A stretch of 64,000 nt of DNA, from assembly GCF_049532895.1 (NCBI RefSeq), contig NZ_CP064031.1, positions 2,480,001 to 2,544,000 of the forward strand, written 5' to 3'. This document shows, one piece after another, positions 62,611-64,000 of this stretch; within the stretch, counting starts at the first letter, position 1, and every line of letters begins with the position of its first letter. The notes beneath the pieces were generated by a model. It saw only the letters and a program-made list of their open reading frames with translations. It had not been told where the DNA came from and made no database searches. A program made the translations under genes and the position numbers. Source of the stretch: Dyella_B acidisoli (lineage in GTDB: Bacteria; Pseudomonadota; Gammaproteobacteria; Xanthomonadales; Rhodanobacteraceae).

Positions 62611-62751
62611 GAAAGAAAATCCCTGGCGATCGGGAAACCCCACACCATCCCGATCGCCATTCAGCAACATGGCTGATCCAAGGCAATCGCCGAGGAGGAA
62701 ACATACGAAACAGCACACATCACAAGCCATGCGATGCCGAAGCATGGTTGC
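62611..62751 (-). ncRNA. Candidate small RNA B between an Rcs-like promoter and a terminator
   Basis: Predicted start about 62751. Ends in a perfect 12-bp stem TGGCGATCGGGA / TCCCGATCGCCA (62624-62659) followed by GGGATTTTCTTT, a good minus-strand terminator. About 140 nt, the same size and the same GGGATTTT tail as candidate A. Alternatively an attenuator in the leader of the lipoprotein gene. Confidence 0.45.
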
Positions 62752-62757
62752 GGGAGG

Positions 62758-62800
62758 AGTGTCGAGAAGGAGAAGGCGAGCTGCAATCAGAACATTCCTA
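62758..62800 (-). promoter_or_regulatory. Rcs-like box with weak -10 GACACT
   Basis: Box ATCAGAACATTCCTA at 62786-62800 (left half TCAGAA as in the enterobacterial box); GACACT at 62758-62763 after 22 nt. Confidence 0.6.
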
Positions 62801-62899
62801 CCGCGATGGCAGCTAAGGTGTCCCACGTTTTTTTGCTTGGTGGGTTCCTTAAAATTTCGAAGCCATGCAAACTCGCCATGATCCTTCAAACTGCCCAAG

Positions 62900-62927
62900 C
62901 GTCATCCCAGCGAAAGCTGGGATGACG
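62900..62927. repeat. REP-like palindrome
   Basis: Perfect 12-bp arms CGTCATCCCAGC / GCTGGGATGACG with GAAA loop, same class as 60621-60652. Nothing else was recognised in 62801-62973. Confidence 0.8.
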
Positions 62928-62973
62928 AGCAAAAAAGGTGAGGCAGTAAGTTACTGAGACAGTTTTTGCAGCT

Positions 62974-64000
62974 TTACAACCTGACCTCATCCAGCCTGGT
63001 CGTGGTATCTGGACACTGCTGCCCCTTTTGCCGCCTGTCGCAGACCACGGCGGACTTCAAGCTTCCGATCCAGAAATCGACTTGTTCTTTGGTGGGTTTG
63101 AACCTGAAAGTTTTCTGCAATACGTAGAAGCTGTCGTTACCCTGGATGATCTTGAACAAAGCGACTTCAGGCTTGCCTGTCGACGGATTGCGCGGGCATT
63201 CCATCACCCAAAAGGCATAGGCGTAGCCGTTTTCCGTCCCATTGACAGGCATGGACGTGTCGCTTCCGGCACATAGCTTGGACCACTTTTCCTTCGTGGT
63301 AGCCCAGAATTGTTTTTCATCGGTGATCTTCATGCCATGAAGAATTTGGACGCTCAGCATTTCCGTCCAGTGATCCATCGATTCGCCGTTGGGGATATAC
63401 ACCTGTGCACGCAAGTGGCCTTGTACCTGCGTGGTCCCCAACTGATGGCCGGAGGGAAGCCGATAGTAGAGATTCTCACCCGCGAAAGGAGCCGTCCGCG
63501 CGATGTGCAGTACGCAGGTACTGTCCATACCCTCCAGCTTCTGCCGATCGACGCCACGCACACGCACGGCATAGTCACCATCCGGCACGTCGGGCAGATC
63601 CATTGCTGGCGATGCATCGAGACGATCGAGCAGCAAAGCTTCGAACTTATCGTTGGAGGCCATTTGCATGCGATAGCTCGTGGCATCCTTTATCGGAACC
63701 CATGTCACCGCATAAGGCCATCGATCGATGGGCTGCGTCGGGCATTGCACAGCCGGCGCATCCAGCAGCCGTTGCGGCGAACCGGGTTTGGAACCACTAG
63801 CAACGGCGACGCCATACTGTTTGGGTACCAGCACGTGGGCATCATCGCCTGCCACATCCACACCACCGGTAAGCACTTCGGTTTGCGATTGTCCCGCATC
63901 GGCCGCCACTCGAAAATGCGTGCCGCGCACGCTCGATACAGCGCTTGGTGTTTCCACACTGAAATGCGCACCGACACCCGTCATCGGCGTTACCGTGGCG
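62974..64000 (-). CDS. FecR-domain protein with unusual C-terminal domain, 5'-truncated by window edge
   Basis: The frame is open to the window end, so the ATG at 63984 is not the start. The visible part begins in a FecR domain (VETPSAVSSVRGTHFRVAADAG, TEVLTGGVDVAGDDAHVLVPKQYGVAV), then an Fn3-like domain (WPYAVTWVPIKDATSYRMQMASN ... GDYAVRVRGVDRQKLEG). From about ENLYYRLPSGHQLG onward the sequence changes to a different domain (YIPNGESMDHWTEMLSVQILHG, WVMECPRNPSTGKPEVALFKIIQGNDSFYVLQKTFRF, VVCDRR), which resembles a family of small stand-alone proteins. FecR-like proteins of this type are periplasmic with LysM at the N-terminus; role unknown. Confidence 0.75.
   Translation of the reverse strand, partial: ATVTPMTGVGAHFSVETPSAVSSVRGTHFRVAADAGQSQTEVLTGGVDVAGDDAHVLVPKQYGVAVASGSKPGSPQRLLDAPAVQCPTQPIDRWPYAVTWVPIKDATSYRMQMASNDKFEALLLDRLDASPAMDLPDVPDGDYAVRVRGVDRQKLEGMDSTCVLHIARTAPFAGENLYYRLPSGHQLGTTQVQGHLRAQVYIPNGESMDHWTEMLSVQILHGMKITDEKQFWATTKEKWSKLCAGSDTSMPVNGTENGYAYAFWVMECPRNPSTGKPEVALFKIIQGNDSFYVLQKTFRFKPTKEQVDFWIGSLKSAVVCDRRQKGQQCPDTTTRLDEVRL

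Overview
The window looks like the chromosome of a gammaproteobacterium, most likely of the Xanthomonadales/Lysobacterales group (Rhodanobacteraceae such as Dyella or Rhodanobacter are my best guess). This rests on the mix of FHA-type two-partner secretion (TPS) adhesins, RcsB-like regulators, a SapC-family protein, HAF-repeat and FecR-type proteins; no rRNA or housekeeping marker is present, so the assignment is inference. No tRNA, rRNA, CRISPR array or replication origin was recognised.

Left part (1-27 kb), a mosaic. A Tn3-family transposase runs off the left edge and its right end lies inside an RTX-repeat gene, whose other end abuts a 5'-truncated DUF417 (YkgB) fragment. Then come a RidA-like protein, a DUF1801 protein, a small exported protein, an aldehyde dehydrogenase divergent from a LysR regulator, an unknown exported protein, a GH76-like glycosidase, a regulator made of two LuxR-type HTH domains, and a three-gene set whose central 599-aa product has the layout of an alpha-helical pore-forming toxin. 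A LytS/LytTR-type two-component system, a HAF-repeat exported protein, another exported protein, a TIGR03032-like protein, a glycine-rich classical autotransporter and an alpha/beta hydrolase follow.

Right part (27-64 kb), a coherent surface-adhesin island. All recognised genes are on the minus strand: a DUF2501 protein and a YeaQ-like membrane protein; an RcsB-like regulator with a small upstream gene; tpsB-tpsA-hmw1C, i.e. transporter, ~1958-aa adhesin and a GT41 cytoplasmic N-glucosyltransferase; a second TPS operon (TpsB with long N-terminal extension, SapC-family protein, parvulin-type isomerase); a 5381-aa filamentous haemagglutinin; a second RcsB-like regulator; a glycine-zipper lipoprotein; and a FecR-domain protein running off the right edge. 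The ~1958-aa adhesin carries six consecutive exact 267-bp repeat units rich in N-X-S/T sequons, and both adhesins end with a cysteine pair as in Haemophilus HMW1.

The main new observation is regulatory. Nine copies of a 15-bp motif close to the enterobacterial Rcs box (consensus ATCAGAGNATTCCTA, read downstream as TAGGAATNCTCTGAT) occur between 27.3 and 62.8 kb; I found none in the first 27 kb. Eight are followed, exactly 22 nt after the motif, by a -10-like hexamer ending in T, and the ninth has TATCAT one base closer. They sit in front of both TPS operons, the giant adhesin, the regulator operon and the yeaQ unit. Five of the nine are followed, about 120-160 nt downstream, by a hairpin or terminator with no convincing ORF between, which suggests a family of small RNAs. 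The two RcsB-like proteins are the obvious candidate binders. The proposed system is an Rcs-like regulon controlling an N-glucosylated TPS adhesin island plus several small RNAs.
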